Position numbers and translations under genes: made by a program
The notes under the pieces: model-generated
What the model was told of the DNA's origin: nothing
Database searches by the model: none
What the model saw: only the letters and a program-made list of their open reading frames with translations
Assembly (NCBI GenBank): GCA_922989275.2
Contig: OV277863.1
Coordinates: forward strand, 20,674,001-20,738,000
From: Gari tellinella
Taxonomy: Eukaryota > Mollusca > Bivalvia > Cardiida > Psammobiidae
Direction: 5' to 3'
Length of the DNA stretch: 64,000 nt
Part shown: positions 36,275 to 49,100 of the stretch, in pieces
Layout of the letters: the number at the start of each line of letters is the position of its first letter
How positions within the stretch are numbered: the first letter of the stretch is position 1

Positions 36275-36325
36275 ATGACAGGTAGTCTCTTAAAACAGAC
36301 GGTCACTAAGGCAGGTTCGACTGTA

Positions 36326-36600
36326 CCTTACCAGCTAGGGATTCCAAATTTGGTGTGTGAGTACATCTTGGGGTGGCGGAATGTCGCGTACCACTTTCAG
36401 GTCACTGTGACCTTGACACTATCAAAATCTAATATTACATGTACATCTGTATTACATTGTCTGTATTGTTTTCCCGCTAAAATGCATTTCGATGTCAAAC
36501 ACTTTGGGGGTATTTGTCACCCGTGACGACGTACTTGTTTTACCTTGACTCCTCTATGACATTGACCGCGAGGATCTAATTTTAAAACATAAACAACAAC
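36326..36600 (+). mobile_element. Probable continuation of the interrupted TATGCCCC repeat
   Basis: CCTTACCAGCTAGGGATTCC ... CACTTTCAGGTCACTGTGAC, CTTGACACTATC is the kind of interior seen at 29280-29340 (TTTTTGACCTTGACCCC). The short open frame here is a repeat translation. Confidence 0.4.
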
Positions 36601-36636
36601 TAGCATTGGCCATAACTTCCTTATATGTGTCGTAAT

Positions 36637-36750
36637 ATTTCCTAGCAGATGGTAGCTTAAAACAGGCAGACATTAGAGCAGAATGCACTTTAAGGCACAT
36701 TCTGTTTTACTTTCAACCTGCTTTTTTGTGGTCACCTTCGTTTAGAACAA
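36637..36750. mobile_element. MITE family C relic (palindrome only)
   Basis: GCAGATGGTAGCTTAAAACA ... AGAGCAGAATGCACT faces GGCACATTCTGTTTTACTTT, CAACCTGCTTT. Flanks are decayed. Confidence 0.5.
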
Positions 36751-37096
36751 AGCTAGAAACATGCTACTTTTATTAGGTATGACGAGAATGGAACAGCAAT
36801 AGCAGGGCGTTCCTACTTCATGTAGATACTCGTTGTGAAAATAGTACGATGCAATTGTTGCCCTTTATTACTAAAAAGGAACCAGTGTAGATCCCGCTTA
36901 GACCCTTATTTGTAATGTCAGAATCAAAATAATGAATGTTCTTCGTGGCCAATTCCTGCGCATCACAACTCCCAACCGTTGTTAAATAGCCGATTAACAA
37001 CGGTAGAATATAGATTATTTCTTAAGTTTAAAACTAAGCATAACATGTATGTGTGTTTAGTAATTGAAAATTATTTTCAACTCTGGCACCCAATAG

Positions 37097-37178
37097 AACA
37101 GGTTCCAAAGCATCGTCTAAGGGCAAGACAGCAGCCCCTAAAAAGAAGAAAAAAGAGGGTAGAATTGGCGAGAATGAG
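37097..37178 (+). CDS. Exon A, Lys-rich
   Basis: Acceptor CTGGCACCCAATAG and donor GAG-GTAAAA. The first nucleotide completes a codon from an upstream exon; the rest is in phase 0 at its end. Encodes TGSKASSKGKTAAPKKKKK-EGRIGENE. Another frame is also open, but only this one joins exon B in phase. Confidence 0.55.
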
Positions 37179-40100
37179 GTAAAAACTAACATTCATCATT
37201 ATCAGGTCATTCACAGACATACACACAGCGGCACTCTATGCCAAATGTTAGATGCAGCTACTATAAACGCTGAATACAACGTTCTATAAGGACTAAATCC
37301 TTAACTTGCTTACATACATTTAAATAACACAAGTAAGCTGTAGATATTACATGAAAGAAACGTAAATAACTATATCATATTTCTGGATGTATCAAACTAT
37401 TACATTAGTGTGCTTGCAGCTTTACAAAGTTAGCATGTGACCAAAAAAGGTAAATGCCACAGATGACATGGTGGAGGGAGGGCAACGTGTTTCTAAGTAA
37501 ACTTTCATTTAATTTTTAATTTTGTAACTACTCAGTGTTTTTTTTCACCACTTTGGGAATTAGTTGGTACCCCTCCAATTGGGAAAAATATGCCTTAAAA
37601 CGACGTAAAATACTTAATTTTGGGGGGAAATTAAGTCGTGAAAAGCTCATTTTGGGAAAAAATCGTGTCGTGAAATGCTCATTTTGGGAAAAAAGCACTT
37701 GTTTTCAATTGGGAACGGGTCCCCAAAAACAACGCTGCTACTTACCTGTTAATGAGAGCGTCCCCTCTCCCATCCCGCTTGGTATATGTAAGTGGGAAGA
37801 GAATGACATAACACATCACCTAATTCACGAACATACCGAGTGCAGAATTAATGATACAACAGTAGAACCTTTGTATCACGACCACTAAATTGTACTACAG
37901 CGTTCCTCCAATGGGAGACAATAATTTTGTGCGTTGTTCGGAGGGAGTCGTTATAGAGAGGGAAATTGGCGTACATTTGCAAACAGCTTGAATCCAGATC
38001 AGACGCCGCGTAACGCGGCGTCTGATCTGAATTCAAGCTGTTTGTCACTCCTCATTAAGTTTTTTTCCTGTTAAAATGTGCATTATGTAACTCTGAGAAA
38101 ATTAGCAGACGACAAATTAAAGCAGACGGTACTGCAGACATGAAAAGGTTGGGCATAAATGCCTTGTTTGGGGATCAGCGGCAAGGGTCGTTGTAAGGAG
38201 GGAATCGTTGTTGGGAGGGCCGTTGTAGAGAGGGAGCACTGTAATTATGAGGTGGTTCACGACAAGTGACAGCATAAAGCTAGGTGACAATAAAACATAA
38301 AGGAGCTTTCTGTTTTGTTGTCACCTTGTTTTAGCAGTCACCTGTCTTTTATACAATAAATTAACGTTCGATTTAGTGGTCGTAATAGAGAGGTGTTACT
38401 GTATGATGTACTTGATGCGGGACACCTACAGAAACTTCCTGGGATTGGGGTAGTTATTGAAGAAAACACCTAACATAAAAGGTAAGTATTTACAAATCCA
38501 AAGTATTTTTACTTAACCCTTTACCCCATAGACTGTTTCTAGTTTTGAAAATAGGTGACTACTTAAAGCAGGTTGAAATAAAGCAGAATGCGACTGAAGG
38601 CGCATTCTGCTTTACTTTCAGCCTGCTTTAAGCTACAACCTGCTAGAATAAAGAAAATATTCCTTATGATACATGTTCATGACTATAAATTGGAACTATT
38701 TTCTTCAGTGGATAAATAAACTGAATGTGCTAAAAGGCGCTTCTATGGGGGAAAGGGTTAAAAAGTATTATGTTTCGTCTAATCAGAATCAACAAGCAGT
38801 GCTGGGTAGTATTCGACTTGCCAAGGAGAAAGTGGCTCTAGAAGGTGGTGGTCAGTTCAATGAAGAGACAGTATACAGTATCCGCAGTAAAGATGGCCAA
38901 ACTAGTAAAATGCGTTTAAAAAACGGAGTGTTCATTCCATATAAACCTGCAATTAAAGTGAGTAAGTATTCCAGTGTTTGTTTTAGCTCACCAGAGCTTT
39001 TGTGATACCCTCTCTGTCCATCTGTTTGTCAACAATTGCAAACCACTTCAACTCTTAAACCAATGGCCAAAGTGTAATCAGACTTGGCTAGATACATTCT
39101 GTTGGGTTGAGCTGAAAAAGTTATTCAAAGAAAGTGGGTGAATCCAATGGTCTTGTTGTCATGGCAACCGTGCACAATGTCTAGAAAAATCTTCCCCAAA
39201 ACTACTCGTTCGATTTTAATTTAGTTTTCACTAAAATGTATCTCAATTTTCGAAGAACTTTGATCAATCAAAAAGATTTGCCGCCAGAGGGTGTTTTCAT
39301 TTTCCTTGTTCAGTAATATCGAGAAAAAAAGTAAAATGCTATGCAATGTCTGGATATGGATTATATTGGTTTAGAAAGTTGGTCAGTACGTCAAAACATA
39401 GAAAAAGCTTCTAAACACGATAGGGGCCATATTTTTAGCCGTATTTATAAAAAAAATCAAGGCGGTGTAGGAATATAGATTACCTAGGATCCAAAAGTGT
39501 ATAATATTATAAAAAAGAAGTAATACTAGGCGATTTTGAGGCAATATTGCTTACTTGAAATTTATGGAAACAAGTCGAGTTTTAAATTCAGTTTGTTTAT
39601 ATTCGAATAACGACTATTTCTTACGGAGATATTCCTTTTACATTTGGTAAAAGCTCATTAGCATATCCTATACACGCACGTCGACGACGTCATAGCGATA
39701 TATGTGTTGGAACTATGAGCGCTTTCAATCAAAGAGAGACAACTCAATAAATATGTAAAAGTGTCCACTAAATGTCACACAAACTGATGACGTCACACAC
39801 ATTGTATATGGATTATCGCCGGTGTAACGCAGTAGAATGACCCACCCCTGCAAAAAGACCCGGGTCTTTATACTACATAGAGAAATGACCCGTTACCGTG
39901 AGGGGGTCATTCTTCTACGGTCTTGGGTCATTTTTCTACGTAGTGAAAAGACCCGGGTCACTGTTCTACGTAGTGACATGACCCATGGGTCATTTTAGCA
40001 GGGGTGGGTCATTCTACTGCGTTACACCGGCCCGTATCGACCGCGTGGCCTTCTCGGTACCAAAACCGAAGATTTGTTATGTAAACAAATTGCTTATTTT

Positions 40101-43100
40101 ATTATCCATCTCGATGAGAAATCGATACATTTATGATTCTTAATGAAGTGGAGGCATATATATGTCAGGCATGTAACAGCCGATTTCACTTAGTTTTAAT
40201 GTATAGAAAATGCACACATATAAAATATTGCGTGATTTAAACATAAATTTGGACAGTACTATTCCTTTAAAACAGTTAAATTCATACTGTAAAACGCTTA
40301 AATGATCGTTATTTGCCAAATGCAAGTGTAGCACAACCAACTCGACCTGATACAAGACCCCGGATTACACACTGTGGTGATATTCCGTTTGTATCTATTC
40401 TCTGGCTCCCATGTATTACATCAAAATCACAAAACATTGAATACTCTTTTGAGGCAAAGAAGTTGGTACTATATCTCGGGGGAACTACTTTCCACTGGGC
40501 CATGCAGAACTTCCGGTCTATCTGGTGTTCCGTAAACTATAAGGGAATGTTTCAAAATCATAATTTGCTTAGATCTACTTTAAATCTTATATCCTAGCTA
40601 GTCTATAGGTATTTAAAATTATATACAAAGTGGCAGGTGTCAATTACCACCACATTTGACATATATATACCGTTTGTTTGTTGTTGTTGTTTTTTTTTTT
40701 TTTAATTTCGAGCAATAAAATTGGTAGAAATTTAGCTTTTTTGGATAAAATTTAATCTCTCAGCTAAATCTTTGTTATATTGCAACCTTTAGACCCTTTC
40801 GAACACTTTTTATTTATTCGAAAGTTTGCAGATAGCCCGTTTAGACAGGAACATGGCGCGTTCCTGAAGGAAAAGTATTTGAAACATCAAACCTTATCCT
40901 CGACCGATACCCTAGATTGCAGGTTGTCTCTATGAAAATGCAATTTTTGGCAAGTTTCATCCCAAAAAGATCTGTTTTCTGCTAAAAGTGTTTAAATCAA
41001 AGCTGGCAGCCTTGAACAAAATGGTATATTGGCACTATTTCTCGTGGGAGCTACTTTCCTTTAAGGTGTGTTCGTCCGGCCCGTTCTTACCAGCATTCAG
41101 GAATAAAGTGGCCAAATAATTAGGAGTTAATCAACACATCAATAAAATGGTTTAGGAGATAAGATTGTCTATGGACTTACGGGTTATTAACTTTGCAATT
41201 TCTTAACAGGTGTTTACGCTACCATCTGCTAGGATAAAACTCTGAAAATTTTGGAAAAATCCGAAGAAACGGCAGCCCTGCTTATTGTTGTTGTTTGTTT
41301 TAAAGTTCGAGCCAAAAATTTGGTAGAAATTTAGCTTTTTTTTTAGGAAATTTAGTCCGGAAAACTGTCAGAAGGATATTAATGAAACTTCACACATATA
41401 TGCATAAAGAAGATCTGAAGCTGAGTCAAGTTTGAGGTTCATTCATTGTTTTCGTTAGAGTTATCTGTCTTTGATTTACTCAAATATGAGCCATGCCATG
41501 ATAAAACCTGTCTTATTGCATTGCAAACTGTGTAGATCAAAGTCAGCCATCACATATAGGATAAGGCTGCTGCTCTTGATCTACACTGTTTGACACACAC
41601 ATGCATCTAAAGCATTTTATGTAGCTGTATTATATATGGTATTTGGTAGTGTAGACCAAGATACAGACCCTGGGATGACAATGTTGCTTGATCTGTACAA
41701 TGTTGTAATGCAATAAGACTGGTTTTGTCATGGCATGGCTCATATACTATAACTTAATGGCTGCCAGTGGGCGTATTATGTACCGTTGGCGGTGCTCTCG
41801 TTACACTATAGCAACTACAGTTTTCAATAGATTTTGATTATACTTGCACACAATGTATATAAGTTCTTGAAGAAGTGAAATTATTGTCAAGATAGGATAC
41901 TTGTGGCAAGAGTTATCTGCCTTCGATGTACTTTGAAATGCTAGAAAATGCTTTATTTTAATATTGTTTACACACTAGTGTCTACAAATGTGAATGGATT
42001 TTGATAAAAAAAAAAATTAAACTATGTATGGCTATTACTTTTCGAATGAGTTCAATTCTGGTCCATAACGGACGAATTAGTCAAGAGTTATCTGCCCTTG
42101 ATGAGTTGAAATGCCATTTAACAGGTATTGCACTTTAGCAACTACACTTTTCAATTGTTTTTTTTATTATACTTGCACACCATTTAATATATAAGTACCA
42201 GTATCAGTTCTTGCAGGGGTGCAATTATTGTCAAAGTAGGGTACTTGTGGCAAGAGTTATCTGCCCTTGATGTACTCATAAATGCTAGAAAATACTTTAT
42301 TTTAGTGTTGTTTACACCCTCGTGTGAACAACTGTGAATGGATTTTGATAACGTGTGCTTGAGAACGATATCAGACTCAACTCAATGATTTATAACCTTT
42401 GGGTCTGATATCCATATCGATAAAGACGTATGCGTTTATTTTGTCCTAGTATGTGGAGAAATTGTTTTTGGTATCTCGCGAGATTATCGACATTTAAGAC
42501 CGCTTATATCGCGATCATCTGCAGTTCCTATTAGGAACATTAATACCCCATTTGTTTGCGCGTGAGCGCCAGATATCAGTACCGCGAAAGACACAAACGC
42601 AAATTTTAACAGAATTATGATACAGAAAGAAGCTGAAATATACAAATACCTTGACCGCGGGGAAATAAATGTTTTAAATTCTAATTCTGTTTAGATTGTG
42701 TCATGAATAAACATTGCTATTCTTAAAATGTTTTACTCTTGGTAAACGTTATCTTTTTTAATTTTAGAGCCTAAAGATGTCAATGAGATGTAGGACAAGG
42801 AAGGTATGTATGTTTAAATACACATATATTGTATATATAGTGCTCCCTCCATACACCGACCCTCCGAACAGCGATCCCCTCCCCTTACAACAATGCAACA
42901 ATGCTTGCCGCTGCCCCCCAAAAGAATATTCTTACATTTTCACTGCTGCTATATCGTCTGCTTAAAATTGTCGTCTGCTGTTGTTTCTCAAATATATTTT
43001 TGTGTGGACCTTTTGACAGAAGAAATATAATGGCGAGTGAAAAACAGCTTGAATCCAGATCAGACGCCGCGATACGCGGCGTCTGATATGGATTCCAGCT

Positions 43101-46100
43101 GTTTGCAAATAAAAGCCAAGTCTTAATTTTCGCTCCGTATAACAACTCCCTACTAACAACACACGCAGTCTTTGTCTCCCATTAGGTGTTGTTGTAGAGA
43201 GGGAATACTGTACACTCCAAATCAGCTGAGATTATAGATTCTACGTGCATTTTCTTTTTACAAACAATCATTGTCCATCCTACAGTATTTGCTGTTATGA
43301 TTTACGTTTGTTCTAACACAAAGACTGCAACTCTCATAGACTAAGACTCATATGTCCTTTTAGATAGACATAATTTATATTCAATGGTATGAGGAGCAAT
43401 CCAATAGCTGATGTTTAGTTCATCTGAGCAACGCTCAGGGTGAACGTTTGTGATCCTTTATTGTCCGGCGTCTTCCGCGCCATGTCTGTCGTTAACAGTT
43501 TTAATTAAGTGTTTAAACTCTAGATACTTTTTAATCCAACCTTTCTCAAACTTGCTCAGAATGTATTTGACCATATGTACTCGAATGGGTTCGGTTTTGG
43601 TTGAAATCGGACTAATAGGTCAAGCGTTATCTGCAATTTATGTGTTGAAAATGCCGTATTTATTGTCTACACATATACTTGCACATATTGTATATAAGTA
43701 TAATTTCTTGAAGGAGTTGAATTTCGTATTGTTGAAATCGGATCATTGTGTCAAGAGTTATCTACCATTGATATACTTAGAAATGCTAGAAAAGAATTTA
43801 TTTCAGAATTGTTTACGCTCTAGATAGTGTTTATAAATTTCAACGTATTTTGATAAAACGCTGTAGCTTACATGTGGCTATAAGTTTTCTAATGAGCTCA
43901 ATTATAATTGAAATCTGACTAATTGGTCAAGGCTTATCCGTCTTTGTTTCTGAATGAGAACAAACAACTTTTTGCCCTCACCCTACTGATGCTTCTGTTG
44001 AAGTTTGGTTGAATCTAGGCCTACGGTTTCAGAGATGTAGATTTAAGAATGTCGAAGGATACCAGACGCGGATGGTGAGAGACCTAAATATCTCACCTTG
44101 ATCCAGGAACAGGAAAATCAATACCCTAAAAACATAATGACTCCGATCGTTTAGGCTACCTCAAGGGAGTAACTACTCAAGGGCTTTAAATCTTATTTTT
44201 TATATTTTAAAACAGAAAACAGTGCAAAAATCATACCATCAACGTCATCTTCCTCATCGTCAAGGAAACGGAAATGTATGTATAATTTATGACTGTTTGA
44301 AAAAATAGTCTTGGCTCATTTGTCATGAAATAAAGATTCGTGCATATTTTTTGTTAAAGCAAAACCTCAATTGATTTTGAGAGAAAATATCATAAGCTTT
44401 GAGAAAAAATAGGGTGCCATTTTTAGCTCGACTATTCGAAGAATATGGAGGGCTACTACTGTCGCCCTGGCGTCGGCGTTGCACTGGTTAAGGTTTTTTG
44501 TGCAACCTACAAATAAGATTGTATTTCTACAACCAATACTTGTACTGCATTATAACTTCACCACATCCTCCCCACTACTGCAGCAAATCATGGCTGGTAA
44601 CTCTGGTTTGGATTTTGTGTGAGTTATGGCCTTTGATGGACTTACTAAGTTTGGTTAAGGTTTTTTGTGCAACCTAGAAATAAGCTTATATCTCTGCAGC
44701 TGCTGCTTGTATGGGATTATAACTTCACCACAACCTTGCCACTAGTGCAGTCAATCAAGGCAGGTAACACAAGTTTGCATTTAGTGCGAGTTGTGGCCCT
44801 TGATGGACTTAGATATTTTGGTAAGGTTTTTTGTGCAACCTACAAATAAGCTTATATCTCTGCAACTGCTGCTTGTATGGGATTATAACTTCACCACATC
44901 CTTGCCACTAGTGCAGCCAATCAAGGCAGGTAACTCAAGTTTTCATTTAATGTGAGTTGTGGCCCTTGATGGACTTAGATATTTTGGTTAAGGTTTTTGT
45001 GCAACCTACACATAAGCTTATATCTCTGCAACTGTTGCTTGTATCGCATTATAACTTCACCACAACCCTTGCCACTAGTGCAGTCAATCAAGGCAGGTAA
45101 TTCTAGTTTGCATTTAGTGTGAGTTATGGCCCTTGATGGACTTAGAAATTACCTTATATATTAAATTAGAAATTTTATACTTAGAAATTAAAAATTCTGC
45201 TACTCTGCAACCACTGTTTCACCCAACCAAGGCAGGTAGCTCTGGTTTCAGTTTACGTTTTACATTTGAACAACAAGAAGAAAGTTTGCTTTTCGTCAAT
45301 ACCAAGACCTGGAATAGTCGAGCGTGCCATCTTGCGATGGCTCTGGTTTATTTTCATTCTTAGGGTCCTAAATCCAAGATGGCGTCCAAAATGGCCGCCG
45401 TTAGCTATAATTCAATATTTCCGCTAGTACATAGTACAATGACGAACAAAGTATCTAAATATAGGTTTTCGGCCACAAGAAAACCAGTAGAATCATCAAG
45501 TTGAGGCTAAAATTGAAATTTATCAGCTTAATTTAAAGATGGCGTCCAAAATGGCTACCGTTTACACTAATTTCTACTAAATTTGACACTGTAGTCCGTC
45601 CATACAATTTCAACAATGTTATTGGAAAAATGTATGTTTGATTAAAGTAATGAAGTGTTACTCTGTAAACATTATAAGTAAGTAAAAAATAAATCTAATA
45701 ACTATAACAGTTCTTGTTCAGAAATTTTATGAACGAAAAACTGCAAGGAGTCAAACGCTAAAATCTGGCATCAGCCACCCTCTCTCTGTAAACAAAGGAC
45801 TTTATATACCAAAATGTTTGTACAAGGGTGTAGATTATGAATCTGCATGTTGCAATTATAATATCTGTGGACAAACTTCGTAATTCAAAATGGCGTCCAA
45901 GATGGCCACCACAAACAGAACATGATAACTATTACAACTAAATGGAAACATCAAAATGAGGCTCAAGGTCAAAATTATATTCCTAATTTCAAGAAGTCTG
46001 TTTGATTAAAGTAAGTTAGTAATCACTCGGTATTCATTACAAATAAGTAAACAATCTATCTATTTTTATGAACGAAAACATACAAAAATCATATGCTCAA

Positions 46101-49100
46101 ATCCGGCACCAACCAGTCTCTCTCTGAAAAAAAAGAATTTTATATATCAAAATGTTTGTACAGGCATGTAGATTATGAAACTCTATGTTGCTGTTGTGAT
46201 ATCTTAGGACCAACATCTCTATTCAAGTTGGCGTCCAAGATGGACGCCAAAAATATTAAAACATCACGAACATACTAATTATTGTACTTCGTTTCTTAGT
46301 ATTTGACCAAAAAATGGCAAGGCACTTAGTGAAGAGAACAATTTAAACAAGAGTGTCTTAGACAAGAAAAGTTTTTGAAATGCTGCTAATGATAGATCAC
46401 ATTATCATCAGCAGCAAGTAACGACTCTCTCTTCAATGTGTTTAAGTAATGCAACAGGTAGACGTTGGTAGTGTCGGCAACCTAGTAGTGGGAGAACTGA
46501 CCCTCAAGTTAAGGAAAACAATGGACGGAAGTAACAGGAGCCAAACAAATTTAAAAGTTCAATTAATTTCGAAAGAATAACTATTACAATTATTTTCTTA
46601 TGTTTTGACCTAAAGTGATGACAATGCCCTTGAAACATTTCAAAATATATATTATTCTCTAAATACGTATGAAGACTGTATAATCTTAAAATGTAACCGA
46701 CATCGTCCTCTGATACATTTCGCACCTTGTTCAATTTAAAAGTGCTTTAAAGTCAGTCGCCACCAGTGACCATGTTTGTGCATTAAACGGCTTGTATAAT
46801 ACAGTAAAACCTCGCTATTGCGACCACTAAATTATGTTAATTATTAGGGTGTTTACGATAGTCGACCGCTTAAAGCAAGGTGACAGTGAAACAGAAAGCT
46901 CCTATAGGAGCTTTCTGTTTCACTGTCACCTTGCTTTAAGCTGTCACCTGTCTATTATACACTCAATTAGCCTTCGTTTTAGTGGTCGTAATAGCGAGGT
47001 TTTACTGTAATTACTTTACAATATAAATTGACAGAATTGAGAACGGATGACCGAGTATAGTTTCAGCAACTGGTGGCATTTTGGCCTAATTTGGCAGTTC
47101 CTCTTTGAGAAAGTGCTGTGCCAAAAGATTGCGTATAACGTCAAGTCTCAGAAAACATCAATGTTTCTTTCTGTTGCAACGGTGCTACATGCAGGAGAAC
47201 ACTCAGGGCGGTGATCTTCAAATTTTGAAGTGATATTGAAGCTTGATTGGATTACCCAATCCAGGTATAACTCTCATTTGTCAGTTGTATCCGATAAAAC
47301 TTGCTCTCGGACAGTCCACTGATCATATTTGGAATTTTGTTGGTGACATTTGTTCTCAGGACTTGTGTCTTTTTAAGGCATACATGTAGCTAAACTCTTG
47401 GCAGTCCATTTGGTGGCTCTGTCTTACACTGAGTGCCCTGGTATCTGCTGGATCGTTTTTGTGGTCCAGGTCTTCTAGAATTGAGGGCATTGTCATCTGT
47501 ATAATAACGGTTCCATTTTCTCTTGGTCACATTCCCCATGATTCAGTCAATTACCATGGGGAAAAGAAGGGTGGCAGAATGCACACCTGCTTCACTCCTG
47601 TATCAACTTTACTTTGAAGGAGTCCGTATGTTGTTTGGTGTGCATAACAAGACATTCAATATTGTTGTAAAAGGACTGGATGATATCCAAAATATTATTT
47701 GGTATGCCATAATGTCTCAGTATCTTCCAGAGTGACTCATGGCTTAGAATGTGAAACGCCTTCTCATAGTCAATGGATACCACTTAAAGAGAGCTATATC
47801 CATTGATCAGACTGCTTCGATATTTGTTTAAGAATCATGATGAGGTCAATGCATGGTCTACCTTTCCCACTGACACTTGCCTGAACTTGATGTAATGTGG
47901 TGTTAGCTACCATAGTAATAACTTTCCTGTAATTGCAGTTTCGCATGTCCAATTTTGGCAACTTAACCATGACCATCCAGCATATTTTTGTTCTAAATAT
48001 CTTTAGATATATGTTGCAGTAGCCATTGGGTTTCCTGTGCTCCACTTTCAGCATCTCATCCTCTACACACACAATCCTCCCCTTGGGATTTTCCATTTTC
48101 CTAAGGTTCTTTATTGCAGCAATGACTTTCTGTAATTTGATTGTCAAGATCCTCATCCGCTCAAATAATGTATGCAAGTACGGGTAGTTCTTGTCTGTTA
48201 ATGATGGTGTTGAAATCTTTTCGCAACCATTAGACTTTTCTGCCTGTTCTGTAATAAAAGAGTCATCTAATGACTTTAGCTGTAGGTCTAGAAATACTTC
48301 ATTTGGAATTTTGCACCATTGAACTTTCTTGGCAGTTTGTCTTATCCTTCTTTCCAGCAGCTAAAGGATATGTAAAACATTCCTTCCTTTTGTGAATACA
48401 CCACTCAATAAAATGAACAAATGATAAATATTCATATTTTTTACATTCTGTATCGGGAAGGATCACCATTATTATTTCTGATATATTTAGTTGACCAAAT
48501 ATTTAATGGATGACAGTCATGAGTTGTGACGGGATATCTTTCTTCATTTTAGACGTCTAAAGTAGTCCCGTCTGTTCTGTAACTAATGTACCCATTTCTC
48601 TGATTTTCCAATACACTTTGCAAATAGTCTGTCAGAAAATCTCACATTTTAAATGTAAATATTTGCGCTCATTCTTGCACCAAAAAATATCCTTAAGGAC
48701 AACCATACTTTGAATTCATAACTGGCATCAAAATCTGTCTTTCAAAAACATATAGATAACGGTGCTAGTGTAAATAGAACTCTGTGTAATTTATACTATA
48801 TTGAGTGAAATTTGAGCAAACTTATTAGTGATTACACACAGTAAAAATAAATGGACTGCGCTCTTTGCTAAATACAATCTGACTGATTTTGCAACCAGAC
48901 AAACTTTTTACAACGCTTTATGTCTACTTCCTCTGCAAATTGGTCAATATACTGCCTCTTGTAATTTCTACCTAAAGCTCGGATCTCTTTATCTTTGTTC
49001 CTGTAAATTTGTAAAGTTAGCAGCTCTCTCTCTCTTAATATTCATGAGTCTTCTTTAGCCGTTGCTTCTCCTCAATTGCCTTCCATGTATCTGCAGATAT

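Larger units (their letters stand above)
29538..36325. mobile_element. 6.8-kb TA-flanked composite containing a LINE
   Basis: The left end TA-CAGTCAAACCTGTATTAAG and right end CACTAAGGCAGGTTCGACTG-TA are inverted and flanked by TA. The left interior (ACATATGACAGGTAGTCTCT) recurs near the right end at 36269-36291 and 36198. The LINE and the TTAA element at 29731 lie between, so it reads as a small TA MITE greatly expanded by insertions. That one insertion event joins the two ends is an inference. Confidence 0.5.

Noticed and set aside
36979..37182. Plus-strand open frame through exon A in a different phase (ending VELARMR)
   Set aside because: It does not connect in phase to exon B; the frame encoding TGSKASSKGKTAAPKKKKK does and meets a donor at its end.
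38787..38957. Use of the earlier donor AAA-GTGAGT for exon B
   Set aside because: It leaves phase 0, which gives exon D and E a frame ending soon in TAG after IPQMKTVNVRKKCWHCKKN; the GTAAGT donor four bases later gives a longer consistent frame.
46870..46941. Strong hairpin resembling an intrinsic terminator
   Set aside because: It is the centre of a TA-flanked MITE in a eukaryotic intron, with no U-tract following and no bacterial gene.
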